From NCBI GenBank assembly GCA_021234155.1, contig JAJEKV010000058.1, positions 2,907,060 through 2,971,059 of the forward strand: a stretch of 64,000 nt of DNA, read 5' to 3'. Made by a program: the position numbers and the translations under genes. Below, piece after piece: positions 1-11,064 of the stretch (its first letter is position 1; each line of letters opens with the position of its first letter). Source of the DNA: Isoetes taiwanensis. Taxonomy: Eukaryota; Streptophyta; Lycopodiopsida; Isoetales; Isoetaceae. The notes under the pieces were generated by a model. The model had not been told where the DNA came from and did not search any database. It was given only the letters and a program-made list of their open reading frames with translations.

Positions 1-947
1 GCCCTAAGATACCGTTACGGTTTGGAAGGAAACATTAGGTTTTGGAAGGGATACTAGGTCTGGGAATCCCCCGCTATATTTTAAACTTGCATATTTGCCT
101 TGAACCTGTGTTAACCTTTTGTTTTGATAACTATTCCTCTTTAAAATTTGACATTTCGACCTTCCTTTGAGTGTGGCCATTTTTAGGGTTTGTCCGTAAA
201 ATGCTCATACATAAGTGTTAACAAGCTTAATTGCAAACCCAATCTACTATGATATTTCCTTTATTGTAAGATTTTTTTTGGAAAGTTGTATGTGTTGAGT
301 TTGAAGTTGCTATTGGTGATTGTGATCATGGGTGATTTGGGTGATAACTCATATCGAGATGAATGATGAGACGATGACATTACGACGTAAATAAAACTTG
401 TGGAGGAGTATGAGCGAACTTTGCAAGAATAGTAAGCAAAGCTGGGAGACAATCAAGTTTTGGAATTCTTTAATATTAAAATTGCAACTGCTTTATCTAT
501 GAAAATATCTAAAGATTGATATACATAGTATTCTTGAATGCTTTATTAACGATTATAAAGATGTCAAGTCCTCTAAGGTGAATTGAGGCCATTTCTAATA
601 GAATTGAAATGAAAGTCTTTATTGGACAAGAAATTTTTTAGCCTAAAGGGCTGGACTTCTTAATTTTTAGCCTAAAGGACTGGACTTGATTATTTCTGAT
701 TGTAGATTCAATCAGGGTTATAGTCATGGGCTTAGTTATGTTAATTTGCCATATAATTTCTTGATCGAGGATGATCAATCCCAGGAAGGGGAGGAATTGA
801 AATGATAGTGCTCGAGGGAGTGGTTCGGAAAGCAAGAATAAGATAGTTGCATGGGAATTAAATATTAAGACCTGCACCATTGAGATATTTATGGAACCTT
901 GGAAAAGGTTGAGATCCTATAATATCTTTTTCCGAAAAGGCTCCTTA
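1..947. other. Intergenic stretch without a recognisable gene
   Basis: Only short interrupted open frames are present on either strand. A small direct duplication lies near 636-688, where a block beginning with 'tttttagcctaaagg' occurs twice about 29 bases apart. Nothing here matches a protein family I recognise. The stretch ends in the promoter-like block at 953-1012, so it may be upstream sequence of a transcript or part of an old LTR. Confidence 0.5.
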
Positions 948-952
948 AACCC

Positions 953-1012
953 TATATAAGTGGAAAAGGTGCGCTTATTGGATTCAGATCCATCTCCATC
1001 TCCATCTCCTCT
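953..1012 (+). promoter_or_regulatory. TATA box followed by CT-rich leader
   Basis: A good plant TATA box (TATATAAG, 953-960) is followed about 30 bases later by a CT-rich run (989-1012, repeated CATCTC), the usual arrangement at a plant transcription start. A short open frame begins with the ATG at 1120 (MDYLGDSCFREPGWV...) and ends within about 70 bases. No gene body can be followed downstream. It could be a first exon, the promoter of a decayed gene, or the U3/R part of an LTR. Confidence 0.35.
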
Positions 1013-1129
1013 TGTTCTTTCAACTGCCGCTTGCCCGCTTCCATAAACTCTGCATTTGCCTCTTAGAGAGGATTCTCTAAGGATGATCCTAAACCCCTTC
1101 TTGCTTGACATAAATAGCGCATGGACTAC

Positions 1130-2394
1130 CTTGGAGATTCTTGTTTTCGCGAGCCCGGTTGGGTGGAGAGCTTTGGGCTAAAGATCTGGTTTTTTTGAGA
1201 ATCTTTAATGTTTTAGTGTTGGTTTACTACATGCTTGATCTTTTGATTACTAGCTAACTTTTGATTCGTAACAAAGAAGGTATAATAATTTTAACTTCCT
1301 TGCCCACACCATAGAAATTTTTGGGATGAATTACAGGTTAGTTTAGCTAAACGCTAGAAAGTATGAGAGAAACAATGTCTATTGTTTTTCTAAACCACAG
1401 AAAGTCTTGGGATTAGTTTTGGGCAAGTTTAGCTAAAGCCATTTTAGCTAATAAGAAATATGTGATTAGTAACGTATTCCTTGAGGACTGACTTGGCCAC
1501 TATAATGCAAACCGCAAGAGACAATCTTGCAGTGGACCACCAAAACAAGTGCTTCTTCCCTTAATGATCTCCTCCCATGCAGCTCTAGCACTAGCATAAA
1601 TACTCCAAAGTTTGTGCCAACAAAAAAGGGAGAATTACCAGGTATTTTGACAAATGCTTGCTAAACCTTATGAATTTTGCCTTCACCCTAAGTAGGAGCA
1701 ATCTTACGCTTAATAGGACACCTCACCATTAAATTATTACCTTTGAACTTGTCCTTTTGAATAAGTAAATACCTCCTTAACAAGTAAATACCTTCGTCTG
1801 TAAATTTTCCCTACATAATGAATACCTCAACTAGTAAATGATATTGTTAACTTGTCCCAATATTCTTGTATTAGTCCTTGGGTAGATAAATATCACAATC
1901 AAGCAATGCATTAGAGCTCTGAATCAAATAAAGTGAAAGACCTTATGATAAATCTCTTGAAAATATTATTTAAAGAACAAACCAAATTAAAGAACCCTCA
2001 TTGCTAGAACTGCAGATAAACTTAAGTTTACCAAATTCCCCAAACAAAATCTTTGTAAGAGAGCTAAATGTAAATGTATAATATACCAGCCCAAAACAAG
2101 GCCATTTCACTAGATTTTTCTAACATTTGCACATAGTGTCCTATTCAATATGGACACTACACCCACTCGCCTTTTGATGACAAATTGCACAAATGGGTCA
2201 TTATTGAGGTTCTATGCACATAGTCTCATTGAGCTTCTATGTACATCGTCTAAGACCTAGTCCCAGGATGTCCCAAGGACTAGCCACCAAGCCATAAGAA
2301 GGGGAGAGGAAGAGACCAAGAATAGTACGAAAGCAGTTGAGTTGCAATGCATTAACCAAGGACTAATTTAACTTGTCTACAGACCTAGACTGAA
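1130..2394. other. Intergenic DNA upstream of the first PLAC8 gene
   Basis: AT-rich DNA with no supported coding region. It contains the first copy of a dispersed repeat (1309-1480) whose partner lies at 57241-57414. The last few hundred bases must hold the promoter of the PLAC8 gene that starts at 2395, but I see no clear TATA box near its start codon. Confidence 0.5.
1309..1480 (+). repeat. Dispersed repeat, copy 1
   Basis: This block aligns in direct orientation with 57241-57414. Shared landmarks in the same order are CATAGAAATTTTTGGGA, GTTTAGCTAAACGC, a variant of TTTTGGGATTA, and TTAGCTAATAAGAAATATG. Identity is high by eye with small indels. The sequence is rich in TTTAGCTAAA palindromes. 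There is no coding potential, so a MITE or LTR piece is likely. Confidence 0.6.
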
Positions 2395-3144
2395 ATGGAA
2401 ATTGGAGTTCCATTGCATTATCCTTATGCTCCTCCACATCCCTATGTTCAACCTCCTACAATCTCACATATTCCGCCTCCCCAATATCCCCAATACACTG
2501 CCCCTGCTCCGTCTCATGGTAAGTGGACTACCGGAATATTCAAAGGCTATACAGACTGTGAATCGTGTAAGTTCCATATCTCTAATTTTTATCATTTATT
2601 TCGAATGTAGGCTTAACAATCTAGTTTTCTCAGACTGTATGGCATGTTGGGTTCCTTGTATCCCCTTTGGCCAGATTGCACATATTCTAGACAGAGGTGT
2701 CACTCGTAAGTAAATTTCCTCCCTCTAATATGGGATTTTAGGTGATATTAGTTTTGTTCAATAATATTCGTTGTGTTTGTAGCTTGGTGGTTATACGCAG
2801 GCATCTTATATTTGATGATCCATTTCGGATGCCCATGCATTTACACATGTGGATATAGAAAAAAACTTAGAGAGAAATATAGCTTGCCTCAAGAGCCCTG
2901 CCATGATTGTTGCGTTGACTTTTGTTGTCTCCATTGCTCCATTGCTCAACAATATCGTGAGCTTAAGAACCGAGGTATTCAGCCATCCTTTGGTACGTGT
3001 ATAACAATGGCTCCCTTTTCTTTTTTTTTTTTCACGTTGTTTTTGGCTGATGTTTGTTTTGACCTCTTTGTAGGCTTTGAGGCTGTGAGACACATATATG
3101 ACCAGCCTCCTCCAGTCCAACACATGTACCACATGCACCAATAA
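2395..3144 (+). CDS. PLAC8 / cell number regulator (FW2.2-like) family protein, spliced, complete
   Basis: Four exons with GT..AG junctions, 2395-2566, 2634-2705, 2783-2992 and 3074-3144, join in phase (all introns phase 1) to 525 bases, a 174-residue protein. Residues 1-45 are proline- and tyrosine-rich. The PLAC8 core begins with the Cys cluster CMACWVPCIPFGQIAHIL (59-76). A hydrophobic stretch (83-97) leads into GCPC (97-100), and CCVDFCCLHCSIAQQYREL (124-142) is the second Cys cluster. The tail is QPSFGFEAVRHIYDQPPP. Known members are small plasma-membrane proteins linked to organ size (FW2.2/CNR) or metal efflux (PCR); which role applies cannot be told from sequence. The ATG at 2395 fits because the N-terminal extension is in frame with the core and resembles that of the downstream paralogue. 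It is tandem with 5781-6470. Confidence 0.88.
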
Positions 3145-4964
3145 TTATATTACATGACAGAGTATTAATAACAACAAAGGATAATCTCCTTGAACAAACA
3201 CAAAAATCCATGCCAAAGGACATGATGGCATGAAATATGCCTATATCATGAAGATGTGCAACCCATGCCTCTTCACCCAATATGTAAAGCCGCAATCCAG
3301 GCTATTTGGGTTAACCAGATAAGTATTCAATATAATTCTTTGTACATTTCTAGTTACAACGTGGGCATGTGCCAATGATTCTTCTACAGGTTCACCTATG
3401 GAAATTCCTCTAATTAATAAGGTTCACTGAACTTCTCACTTTGTCGCAGATTTTCTAAATGGTGGACAATTCCTTTTATTATTATGATGCTTAAGTTGTA
3501 TTACAAAGCAAATTCACACTGAATTCGAGTTCGCATCATGAGATCGTTAATAATAAGAGCAATTGGAATTTGAAGATAAATCCATGTGGAGCCCATTTGT
3601 TAATGTCCAAGTCCAAGGAAGCTTACAAATGTCAATGAGATCTCTTAAAATACAACATATCCCTAGGATGGACAACGGGCATGCTAATCTAAATGCTAAT
3701 GAATGGCCACACAACCTTGGCTACCCATAAAAGGAATTGTCAAAGCACAACAATTTTCTTATTAAATTTGCGTTATAAGTCGTAGTACATGTATGCTTAA
3801 ATATTTGGATTCGTCTCAAGTGCATGGTTCATATAAAAGCTCTTAAAGGATATTTCTCAATGGTTGTGTATTAATGCTAATATGTCGGGTTCCATTGCAA
3901 ATACCAACATGCAATAAAGCCCAAGAATGGTGTACATTTTTTAATGCAACTTAATATTTGTCATATTGACAATGCTGTCAGATCCAATTTAAAGGCCAAA
4001 ATTATACATGCATATTGCATATATAAAATCTTTGTGGAGTTCTTAAGGGTATCCTCATATACTTTGTTGTAAATGTAAATTTTCTCAATTCAATAAATCC
4101 TGCTATTTTGATTCAAAAATAGGGCAGGGGTGGGGAAAAGTAAAGAAAGGGATGTCTACATGCGATATAATGCTATAAAAGAAAAGCTTATGTTGTTCAT
4201 AAGATACTTTAATCCACTGATATTGAGATATGCTACAACCAAACCATATGGATTAAACAATGAGAAGGCCCCATGCATCATGGTTAGCATAAAATATGTG
4301 CTTTGCATAAAAAGCCATGGACTCCTCAATGTGAAGAAGCCACACTAAGCATGTGCCATTAAACAATAGAATAGAATATAATAGAGTTTTTATCGCCCAC
4401 CTCAATGCGAACCCACACTAAGCTTTTGACATTATCATATATGTATGGTTGATTATACATTTGCCATTTTATGGTGGATTCAAACTAGGGGGGTTAAATT
4501 TAGTTAAATTAAAAAAAATTAGGATAATTGGGGCCGCACCATTCCCGTTATCATATTCCATTAGGCCTGTGGCAGTTAAAGGGGGTTAATTTTTAACGGA
4601 TTTAGTTCCATTAAAGTTGTGGCTAATAATGCTAGCCATAGTTTGAGCATTATCCTTTTACACAATTTTTTTTTATAACCTGAACTCACTTATCCTTTTG
4701 CACAATTTATTGCATGCCCTAAAAAATGGACTACATAACTAGTTCTAGAAATTGTCAAAATACGTTTTACATAATTTAAGGACCATTATCCTTTTTTGCC
4801 ACAACATAATAACTTAGTTTTACTTTGCAAGCCTTAAAAAAAACGGGACTACAACTCAACCAAACCTAGAAATTGTTCAAACGTGTATTATGGATGAAAA
4901 TAAAAGGATTAAAAAGAAATAGAGAGAGAGACAGAAAGAGAAACGGCACTATGCAAATTGAGCT
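3145..4964. other. Intergenic DNA between the PLAC8 copies
   Basis: AT-rich sequence with no gene I can support. The part near 4480-4720 is very A/T-rich and contains a short repeated motif (ATCCTTTTACACAATTT near 4651 and a near copy near 4693). At 4387-4400 the 14-mer TTTTTATCGCCCAC matches the 3' end of the LINE at 33.8 kb and is preceded by an AATAG-type simple repeat. A short AG-rich run lies at 4919-4938. Confidence 0.5.
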
Positions 4965-5284
4965 GAGGAATTTATCAAATGTTGGACATTGGTAGTGGGT
5001 TGCATTAGTGGTTGAGGAATTTATCAAATGTTGGACATTAGTAGTGGTGTTGGTTGGCATTAGTGGAGGAGGAATTTTTCAAATGTTGGACATTAGTAGT
5101 GGTAGTGGATTACATTAGTGGTTGAGGAATTTATTAAATGTTGGTCATGAGTAGTGGCGCCGGTTGGCATTAATGGTGGAGGAATTTTTCAAATGTTGGA
5201 CTTAGTAGTGGTAGTGGGTGGTTGAGGAATTTATTAAATGTTGGACATTAGTAGTGGTAGTGGTGACATTAGTAATGGTAGTGG
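4965..5284 (+). repeat. Minisatellite, six units of about 45-55 bases
   Basis: Six tandem units start at 4965, 5014, 5069, 5124, 5179 and 5224. Each begins GAGGAATTT, continues with CAAATGTTGGACATTAGTAG or a close variant, and ends in a GT-rich segment with GGCATTAGTGG. The 55-base unit is the commonest. The array sits between the two PLAC8 genes, about 500 bases before the second, and could have taken part in unequal exchange. Confidence 0.9.
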
Positions 5285-5483
5285 GACCATCTGTACAAGT
5301 ATAAAATTAAGGGGCCATGGATTTCTTTTGTTGTATATGCTATAAAAGCTAAAAAAAGTAAATGACAATGTCATTGTCACCTTCAAAGGCTGGCCAGAGA
5401 TGTTTATGCTAGGAATGAGTCTGAAAGACTGACTGAAGCGTGAAGAGGGAATGCATGGGCCCTAACAGCTTGACCTGGAATTA

Positions 5484-5572
5484 TTATCACTATAGCAGTC
5501 TTGTAACTCTTGTGGGACAGTGCCGGAATAAAAATCACTATAATAGTCTTGTTGGACAGTGCCGGAATAAGA
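5484..5572 (+). repeat. Two-copy direct repeat
   Basis: A block running from ATCACTATAGCAGTCTTG to GGACAGTGCCGGAATAA (5485-5529) is repeated at about 5533-5570, with roughly ten bases missing in the second copy. A GC-richer segment with CCCGAGG and CCCCTG motifs follows. The repeat lies in the presumed upstream region of the second PLAC8 gene. Confidence 0.7.
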
Positions 5573-5658
5573 TACTCCGAACAGCCTGTTATGGCTGATA
5601 ACAGCCCCCGAGGTCGTTCCCTGACCCATAACGGCCCCTGTAGAGGCTGCTATACAGC

Positions 5659-5668
5659 CTATAAATTA
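5659..5668 (+). promoter_or_regulatory. TATA-like element upstream of second PLAC8 gene
   Basis: CTATAAATTA lies about 120 bases before the ATG at 5781. Initiation about 30 bases downstream would give a 5' leader of roughly 90 bases, a usual length. No competing upstream ATG in the same frame was noticed. Confidence 0.5.
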
Positions 5669-5780
5669 GAGTGATATTGTAGAAATTTCAATGTGCATGT
5701 TTCCTGTATTCGGGAAGACCTTCCGAGTGGTAGTCTTTGGCGAGTGTTTGAGGAGGGACTGAACAGAGGGCAAAAGGAAA

Positions 5781-6470
5781 ATGGAGAAAGCAGGCGTTCC
5801 AGTTTATTCCACTCAAAATAATGTGCCTCCTCCACAATACACCCCTCCTCCTCAACACGCCCCTGCCCAAGCTTTGGGCACCTGGACGACAGGCCTATTC
5901 GGATGTTCCGAAGACTTTGGATCATGTATAAAACAAGTTCAATTCAGTTCAGTTTCATTTATATTTAATCCTGTTTACTTACTTCCACCACCTTTCAGTT
6001 GTTTCGGCATGCTGTTTTCCCTGTGTCCCCTTTGCCCAAGTGGCAAATATTGTGGACAGAGGTGCCACGTGTAAGCATCTTACTCGTCTTAATTTTGGCA
6101 TCTATGTTTTCAATTCTTGCCAACTTGATTTGCTTTGCTGCAGCTTGCTTCTGTGCTGGTTGCAACCTTTGCATCTATTCTTATTGTGGTTGCCCTTGCC
6201 TCTACACCTACGCATTTCGCTCTAAACTTCGTGCCAAATATGGCTTACCTGAAGATCCATGCGACGACTGTTTAGTGGATTGGTGTTGCCTTTACTGCTC
6301 CATTGCTCAACAATATCGTGAGCTTCAAAATAGAGGCATCGAACCCTCCTTAGGTACTTCGTTACAATTCCCCTCTTTTTTATAGCTTTTCCCATCCTCC
6401 CCCTCCAAACATTGAGCTTTGACTTATCATTTGTTCTTTAGGCTTTGAGAAGGTGAGACACATTTTATGA
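5781..6470 (+). CDS. PLAC8 / cell number regulator family protein, spliced, altered C-terminus
   Basis: Exons 5781-5925, 5999-6070, 6144-6353 and 6442-6470 join through GT..AG introns, all phase 1, to 456 bases, a 151-residue protein. Exons 2 (72 bases) and 3 (210 bases) have exactly the lengths of those in the gene at 2395, so the two are tandem duplicates. The N-terminus is Pro/Gln-rich. The core shows CCFPCVPFAQVANIVDRG (53-70), a Cys-rich segment ending GCPC, and CLVDWCCLYCSIAQQYREL. In exon 4 the reading frame ends at GFEKVRHIL, while the upstream copy continues RHIYDQPPP. The next bases still encode YDEPPPRQQMHQ one frame over, so a single extra T appears to have shortened the tail by about a dozen residues. 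The core is whole and the protein is probably functional. AATAAA at 6500-6505 may be the poly(A) signal. Confidence 0.85.
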
Positions 6471-7584
6471 CGAGCCACCTCCAAGACAACAAATGCATCA
6501 ATAAATATGTTTCACTAATTTGCATCCAAAAGACTTCCTTGCTATATTTTTATTGGAATGCAAATCAAATATAAATTACACATATGTAATATAAGTGTGA
6601 AATTATATGTAATATCATCTAAAGCTCAATTGAAAAGTTGGTTTGCAAGCAAAGAGCATCTCTCTAACCTAAATGTGAACTTAGCTATTCATAATTAGAT
6701 TTAGTTAGAAAGTAAAGATCATCTTCTCAACCTAATTGTAAACTTTGGTATTGGTAGTTAGATTGCATGAGACATGTTGCCTTATACAATCATGCCACTA
6801 GAAAACTGATATATCCAAAATTTGACTATATTTATGTTACTTGATTATTTTATTTAAAAATGGACATTATTTGCATCTCATACTTTGTAGGTCATACCTC
6901 ACCTATCAGATTATTTATCTTAAATTTGAAGTGATAAATGAAATTGAGTTGACTAAATTGAATGAAATAAGTTTTTAACCCACTTACCAAAGTGGCCTTC
7001 TGCACTTGGTTGAGGAAATAATGAGGTTTTAAGCCCATGTGTCCAATTACTTTCTGAAATTAACATGTAGGCAAAATATTAGCAGAAACTTTCACACTAC
7101 AATTAGGAGTTTTTCTTGGTTTTTCTGACAATTTTGAAGAATAGCTTTGTTGCTTGCCAGACAGGTTCAAAACTGCAGGAAACTTGATGCTTTAGGCTAA
7201 AAAGTTTCTTGAACCAGGCTTGTGCATTTATTGTGGCTTGTTCATATGTATGTCTTCATTTAATAGTTCCACGATGGAGGCAAAGCTCATTTTAGCAATG
7301 CTCTTGCAAAGGTTCAAGTTAATCTCCCTCCCAATTGCAGGCATGCAATTGTGGCTGCTATGACTCTCAAGCCTAGATATGGGATGCATCTCATCACCTC
7401 CAGAGTTGGAGTTATCTCAGATTGAGTTGTTACTTTCGTAAATCTTGATAATAAGCTACGTTCATTTTTATTTTTTATTTTTTTTTTCTGGAAGGACGTC
7501 AAACTTTATTAATCACTCTCAAATAATACATGATACAATGCAGAGACAAGAATAAAGACCCAGTGGATAAACAGACCCAAGTGC
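6471..7584. other. Intergenic, no gene seen
   Basis: AT-rich DNA following the second PLAC8 gene. No family-level coding similarity was found. A T-rich run at about 7466-7488 followed by GGAAGGACGTC directly precedes the gypsy LTR and may be the end of another small insertion. Confidence 0.45.
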
Positions 7585-10500
7585 GCTACCAATATATGTT
7601 AAAGACATTCCGACATGTCTTTCTCATATGCAGTGTTGTTTCCAGGAGGTTCTAGAATATTCTGGAACCTACACGAATGCACGACACTTGGTATGATCTC
7701 ATTTATTGGAGTGGCGCGATCCTGGTCGTTGGCCTAGATATATAAGTAGGCACCTTCTTCTTGTCGAACCATTCCGGTTCAATGCTAGTCTTGAGCCTTC
7801 TAGGCATCTGTCTCGTATTCCTGCTTGCCTTCGAGCCATTGTACTCTTGATTCCTGTTCATATATCAGATTTTTTGCCGATCTTGGCATATTTCTTCCGT
7901 ATTTCTTGCATATTTTCCTTGTTTTCGCGTAGGTTCATGACAATTTGAACTGGAATCCCTTGCCTGCTCTGATCCTAAGCATTTGTTTTGCTCAACTTGG
8001 TAATTTTATATCCATGGAGGAAGTTTCAACTTTATTACAGCAGGTCCAGTAGCGTGTTCAAGTATGCCAGTAGTTGCGGTTGGACAATAAAGAGCTTAAG
8101 GAACGTGTTGCTTCACATGAATCTGCTTCTAGCTCTGGATTGAGGCTATCAGAGCCTAAGATTAACCCCTACAGGAGAAGTTTGGCGGCTTTTCGGTCCA
8201 AGCCGTGGTTTTTCAATCGGGTCGGACTTGTGATCGACTCCACCATCATAGATACCCCCACGGCCCAAGAATAAGTTTGGCTTATTGGTTCTCTCCTCGT
8301 ATGATCCACTCTAACTTGGTTTGCTCCTTCGTTGGAGAAAGGAGCCCTAGAGTTGCAAGATTTTGCTGCTTTCACTGCAGAGCTCGAGGCATGCTTTGGA
8401 GACATCGATCATCGGCGACCAAAGAAGCTCCTAAACTTTTGCAATCTAAGGCAAGGCTCGTCCAGCTTGATTATATGCATCAGAATTTACGTCAAATTCA
8501 CGGTAGATACGGCTGGCGATGATGTCGCCGAGATTGTTCTCGAGGTTATGTGATGATGTCGGCGATATCTTTGTTGTCTACCCTCATGCTTTGGAAGAAG
8601 CCATCGACGGTGCTGTTAATTGTGATAATTGGCTCTTGAACGTAGGCAAGAGACGACATAGTCAGGTTTTCCCAATCAGCCTGGCGCTGTAGCTATACCT
8701 GCGGTCCCATCTAGAATCCAATGTGTGCGGACCTGAGCCTATCTCTGATGGGGCACCGAGGACCTTTTTATCTATTGCTAAGAATGCGTCGAAGAGAGGC
8801 TATGTTTGCCTCTACTATAGAGGAGCTGGTCATATTGCTGCGTAGATGTCACGTGAAGCGCCCGACCACTCGAAAAACATCGAGGGGCGGTCCAGGAGTA
8901 GTAGGAGTTTCTTGTTGGTGGCGGCCTTTTCGAGGACTCCTTTTACACTTCTTGACATGTTTATTCCATGGGATAAAAGTCGACAAAGCGTTTTCATCTC
9001 TATATCATTGAAATTAGAGGTTGAAAGGTTGGAAGCATTGGTGCAACATGATTGTGGTGCAAATGCTTGTTTTATGGATAGTGTATTACACGCTGATAAG
9101 CCGCCATCCCTAGAAGCAAGGTTGAGCATCCTTTGCTGCCGAAGTGATTGATGGATGGAATCTCCTCGAGTCACGATCACGGAATGTCCCCCCTCTTGAG
9201 TTTTTGCTCGAGGGAGTTTCTTGTAGTATTTCCTTCAATCTCATCGCTAGCCCACATGCGCTATAGTCTTGGGTCCCGCCCTTGCTTTCGGCTACATAAC
9301 CCAAAGATTGATTGGCATACTAGATCATTTTCGATTTGCTAGTTCTAGCTCTAGTTCCATTCATCTGCGATTCGGTCTACTGCACCAATATCGACTTAAT
9401 CCAGGTGCAATATCGTGGGCTCTTGATTCGTCCTTGTTGTTTTGTTTCTTCTCCATTCGATGATGTCCCGCTCCAGTCCGGTTTACGCTCTTGCTCCAGT
9501 TCGGTTCAGTTCAGTTCAGGTTCTAGTTCCGTTCCTGCTTCTACTCCGCCTCCGTTCTTGCTCCGATCCTTGCTCCGGTTCACATTCCAATTGCTCCTGC
9601 TCCCGCTCCACGGCCACTGCTCTTGCTCATGTTCTGCTCTTTTGCTTGGTAGAGGCTTCTTCATGCCCTCGTTTAATTATCTCAAAGATTTCTCTTCGCG
9701 AATTCATGTGGAAGGCAAGATCCAATTTCAATATTTGCAATCTAGTTTCATCCATCCGGTTAGCTCACTTTTGATAATGCTCTCAGATAAATATGGCGAC
9801 TTCTCTTATGTTTTTGATAAAGTCAAGGCGACAAACTCCCGCATAGTCCATATGATTGTTCTATTGATTTGCGGCAACGGGACAATGTCATATGGTCCGA
9901 TATATGGTCTATCTTCGGAGTTGAAGGTTTTAAGGATTATATTGAAGAGAATCTAGTCACTAGTTTCATTAAACATTCTCGGTCCCGCTAGAGCACCTAT
10001 CTTCTTCATCAAAAGAAAGATGATTCATTTGATCATGCGGTGGGTTGATTATCGTGGCCTCAATAAAATCACAGATTGCCAAATCGACATCCGCTCCTTC
10101 CGATCCAAGAGTCATTGGAGCGACTCAAGGTGCGTATTATTTTACGAAGATTGATCTTGGGGTGCCTAAATCTTATTCGGTTGGGGAGGGTGATGAGTGG
10201 AAAACAACTTTTTTACTTCGGTATGGCCATTTTGAGTATACAATTATGCCATTTGGACTTACCAATGCTCAACTGATTTCGAAGATATGGCCAATGATGT
10301 CTTTTCGAGAGTTCTTAGACATTTTGTTATCATCCATTTTGGATGATATTCTTATTTATTCTAAGACTCCGAAGAATATAAAGAGGTATGTTCGACGGGG
10401 TCTTCGGAAGCTTCGTGGCGGGTTATATGCCAAACTTAAATTATCAGTTGGCGAGGATAATGTGGGAGTTCTTTGGCTATCATATCACTCCTACATGGAG

Positions 10501-11062
10501 TCTCAATGGATCCCAAAAAGGTGACCTTGTTCTAAAATGCAAACACCTTCATCCCGATTAGGATGTTGATGTTTTTCTTGGGTTTGCCAATTTCTATCGG
10601 CATTTCATTCAGGATTATTCGAAGATTGCCCTTCCTTTGACATGCCTCACGGTTAATGACATGCCATTTGAATGGAATGTGGAAGCGGAATCTGCTTTCA
10701 TTACTCTGAAGCATGCTTTTACCACGACGTCAGTTCTTGCTCATGCAGATCCTTTACATCCATATGTTGACGAAGTAGATGCTTCTGATTTTGCTCTTGG
10801 TGGGTATCACAGGAGAGGGATGACCATGAATTGTATCAAATTGCCTATCACTCACGGAAGTTTCAGGCTACTGAAATCAAAATCAACTATCCCATTTATG
10901 ACAAGGAGTTGTTGGCAATAGTGGATTCTTTCGAGGAGTGGAGACGTTTCCTAGAGGGATCTCCTTATAAGGTCACAGTCTATACAGATCATCGAAATGT
11001 AGAATATTTTTAGTCTGCTCGAGTGCTCAACCGTTGCTAGGCCCAGTGGCATATTCAAGTAT
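7585..11062 (+). mobile_element. Ty3/gypsy LTR-retrotransposon fossil (chromovirus-like), plus strand
   Basis: The 5' LTR covers about 7585-7942, with its outer end incomplete. It ends ...GGTTCATGACA and has a TATA box (ATATATAAG) near 7740. The same LTR occurs inverted at 13405 and 62105. Downstream come a gag/protease-like interior, reverse transcriptase at about 10045-10530 (GHFEYTIMPFGLTNA, ILDDILIYS) and RNase H at about 10640-11015 (ADPLHPYVDEVDASDFALG, YPIYDKELLAIV, VYTDHRNVEYF). Integrase and the 3' LTR are not present. It is broken in many places and is a fossil. LTR resemblance to the copy at 13405 is roughly 90 percent by eye, so the family is of moderate age. The clade is assigned from the chromodomain in the two related copies. 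Confidence 0.85.
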
Positions 11063-11064
11063 TA

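Noticed and set aside
9336-9956. 206-codon open frame as a host gene
   Set aside because: It is Ser/Pro/Leu low-complexity sequence inside the gypsy remnant, between its gag-side interior and reverse transcriptase.
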